DNA from: Desulfobacterales bacterium
GTDB taxonomy: Bacteria > Desulfobacterota > Desulfobacteria > Desulfobacterales > C00003106
Reading direction: 5' to 3'
Assembly: GCA_030594505.1 (NCBI GenBank)
Contig: JAUVFC010000092.1
Span: forward strand, 1-7,233
DNA length: 7,233 bases
The notes beneath the pieces are model-generated. The model saw only the letters and a program-made list of their open reading frames with translations. It made no database searches and was not told the origin of the DNA. How positions within the stretch are numbered: the first letter of the stretch is position 1; each line of letters starts with the position of its first letter. Positions 5,509 to 7,233 of the stretch are shown here, piece by piece. The position numbers and the translations under genes are program-made.

Positions 5509-7173
5509 ATGGACTCAAATTTAAGAATGTTGTTGGCAATTATTCTTTCTTTTCTTGTTTTTCTTGTGTATCAACTCTTTTTCGCCAGGCCGCCGGAGAT
5601 CCCAAAAGACCGGCAAGGAGAACAGCTGCAACAGTCACAAGAAGAATCTGTGGTACAAGACAAAAATGTTCAACCTCTTTTCGAGACCACTGCCAGCATA
5701 AAAAAACCTGAGGCAAGGCCGGCAATAAAAGGTAGAACAATAACCGTTTCTACCCCATTTTATACCGCCTCTTTCACGGAAGAAGGGGCCACGTTGACAG
5801 ATTTCAAACTAAATAAATATCGTGAAACCATCCAACCGGATTCTCCAATGAAGCTGTTGATATCTGCGCAATCTCCAGAGGAACGCAGCCTGGCAATAGG
5901 TTTTGTAAATCATAAAATTCAGGGGCTTGATGACGCGGTCTTTCATGCAGACACAAAACGAAGCGCCATTGATGCCTCATATAAACAGAAAACCCTTTCC
6001 TTTTATTGGGAATCTTCTCAAGGATACCGCATAATCAAGACCTATACATTTTATCCTGACAGCTATCTCTTTGACCTTGAAATCAAGGTCAGCAACCCGT
6101 TTCCCAGGGCATTGAAGGACAATCTAACCCTTGCGGTTATATACCGCCAGGTGAACACCTCAGAATCGCGTTATATTTTTTCCGGTCCCTCAATCCTTGT
6201 TGACAATAAACTTAAGGAGCTCTCTGAAAAAGATATTTCCAAAAGAGACCTCTACTCCGGCAGGATAGACTGGTTCGCTCTCGGAGATCGTTACTTTATA
6301 ACCGCTGTCATACCTGAGGATGAGAAGAGGGACTCAAGCGTCCGGTTGGAGGGGGCCGAGCAGCTCTTGAAGGCCGTGCACATTGATCCAACAGGCACGA
6401 TCCCTCCCCAAACAGAGCGCTCTTATCGTTATCATATTTATATAGGCCCAAAAAGTCTCGACATCTTGTCAAGTGTTGATAAAAAACTCTCAAAGGCGAT
6501 AGATTTCGGGTGGTTTGATATACTTGCCAAACCGCTCCTTCATGTACTTAATTTTTTGTACGGATATATTCACAATTACGGGATTGCCATTATTATCCTG
6601 ACCATCCTCATCAAGGGCGCATTCTGGCCGCTCAGCAACAAAAGTTATAAGTCAATGAGTGATATGAAGAAGCTCCAACCAAAGATGACGGAACTGCGGC
6701 AAAAGTATAAAGGCGACAAGCAGAAAATGAACAAGGAGCTTATGAATCTCTACAAAGCTTACAATATCAATCCGTTGGGCGGATGTCTCCCGATGATTCT
6801 CCAGATTCCTGTTTTTTTCGCCTTTTACAAGATGTTGTATCAGTCAATTGAACTCAGACACGCGCCCTTTTTCGGCTGGATTAATGATCTTGCGGCGCCG
6901 GACCGTCTATTTAATTTCGGTTTCAGTATCCCATTTATGGAACCTCCTTACGGCATACCGGTTCTTACCGTCATAATGGGAGCATCCATGTTCCTTCAAC
7001 AGAAGATGTCCCCACCTCCCGGCGATCCGGCACAGGCAAAAATTATGATGGCTATGCCCATTGTATTTACTTTTATCTTCATCAATTTTCCGTCCGGACT
7101 TGTATTATATTGGCTGGTCAACAACATACTCTCTATTGCCCAGCAATACTACGTCATCAAAAAGACGGCCTAA
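5509..7173 (+). CDS. yidC: Membrane protein insertase YidC (Oxa1 family, Gram-negative type)
   Basis: Inserts and folds inner-membrane proteins, alone or with SecYEG. The 554-residue product has an N-terminal membrane anchor (about 7-25), then a low-complexity Q/E-rich linker (to about 70). The large periplasmic P1 beta domain follows (about 75-330; for example STPFYTASFTEEGATLTDFKLNKY). The conserved five-helix insertase core spans about 350-550. The core contains NYGIAIIILTILIKGAFWPL, the cytoplasmic helical hairpin (SMSDMKKLQPKMTELRQKYKGD), NPLGGCLPM (N421-C426), ELRHAPFFGWINDL, QQKMSPPPGDPAQAK and FPSGLVLYW. The cavity basic residue, arginine R366 in E. coli, is lysine here (K369), a conservative change. 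The ATG at 5509 has a strong SD, AAGGAG, at 7 nt. Length is close to E. coli YidC (548). It is followed after 14 nt by jag. Confidence 0.98.
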   Translation: MDSNLRMLLAIILSFLVFLVYQLFFARPPEIPKDRQGEQLQQSQEESVVQDKNVQPLFETTASIKKPEARPAIKGRTITVSTPFYTASFTEEGATLTDFKLNKYRETIQPDSPMKLLISAQSPEERSLAIGFVNHKIQGLDDAVFHADTKRSAIDASYKQKTLSFYWESSQGYRIIKTYTFYPDSYLFDLEIKVSNPFPRALKDNLTLAVIYRQVNTSESRYIFSGPSILVDNKLKELSEKDISKRDLYSGRIDWFALGDRYFITAVIPEDEKRDSSVRLEGAEQLLKAVHIDPTGTIPPQTERSYRYHIYIGPKSLDILSSVDKKLSKAIDFGWFDILAKPLLHVLNFLYGYIHNYGIAIIILTILIKGAFWPLSNKSYKSMSDMKKLQPKMTELRQKYKGDKQKMNKELMNLYKAYNINPLGGCLPMILQIPVFFAFYKMLYQSIELRHAPFFGWINDLAAPDRLFNFGFSIPFMEPPYGIPVLTVIMGASMFLQQKMSPPPGDPAQAKIMMAMPIVFTFIFINFPSGLVLYWLVNNILSIAQQYYVIKKTA

Positions 7174-7187
7174 ACTTGGAGGGAATT

Positions 7188-7233
7188 ATGTCATCTGTAC
7201 ATGAATTTGAAGGAAAGACTGTGGAAGACGCCA
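7188..7233 (+). CDS. jag: Jag/KhpB RNA-binding protein, N-terminal 15 codons only
   Basis: Only MSSVHEFEGKTVEDA is in the window; the gene continues off the right edge. The EFEGKTVE-A pattern is the start of the Jag_N domain, which in complete proteins is followed by KH and R3H RNA-binding domains. Position immediately after yidC is the standard place for this gene. The ATG at 7188 is preceded by GGAGGG (7178-7183) with 4 nt spacing, and 14 nt separate it from the yidC stop, consistent with one operon. The KH and R3H domains cannot be checked here. Confidence 0.85.
   Translation, partial: MSSVHEFEGKTVEDA

Noticed and set aside
5240..5539. 99-codon minus-strand frame over yidD
   Set aside because: It is antisense to yidD and to the yidC start region, and the sense products are clear family matches.

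Overview
The window looks like ordinary bacterial chromosome. It holds two divergent, highly conserved housekeeping operons that meet at a 319-nt intergenic region (4382-4700). The organism is probably a Gram-negative rod. It has a complete MreBCD/PBP2 elongation set and a YidC with the large periplasmic domain found in outer-membrane bacteria. A jag/khpB gene follows yidC, which is uncommon in gammaproteobacteria but usual in Desulfobacterota and Firmicutes. With the YidC sequence style (for example SYKSMSDMKKLQPK), this suggests a Desulfobacterota (former Deltaproteobacteria) lineage. That placement is inference; the sequence alone does not prove it.

Minus strand, reading leftward from 4381: mreB (actin-like filament), a 142-nt gap, mreC (periplasmic scaffold), mreD (integral membrane partner) and mrdA (PBP2 transpeptidase). 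mrdA runs off the left edge, where rodA would be expected next. mreC/mreD and mreD/mrdA overlap by 4 nt each, so the last three genes are probably translationally coupled. The products form the elongasome that builds the lateral cell wall.

Plus strand, reading rightward from 4701: rpmH (ribosomal protein L34), rnpA (RNase P protein), yidD (membrane-insertion helper), yidC (membrane-protein insertase) and the first 15 codons of jag/khpB (RNA-binding protein). This is the classic rpmH-rnpA-yidD-yidC-jag cluster. It serves ribosome assembly, tRNA 5' maturation and inner-membrane protein insertion. dnaA, which often precedes rpmH, is not present; mreB lies there instead, pointing away.

The genes are intact and ordinary, and I see no mobile element, CRISPR array, tRNA or defence system. 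The parts worth a second look are non-coding. One is the mreB-mreC spacer, which has an 8-bp hairpin, a 7-bp tandem repeat and two mutually exclusive pairings just before an mreC start that lacks a Shine-Dalgarno (SD) sequence. The second is the rpmH-rnpA junction, where a small hairpin sits exactly between a good SD and a TTG start, so that folding would restore normal spacing. The third is a cluster of small repeats in the divergent promoter region.
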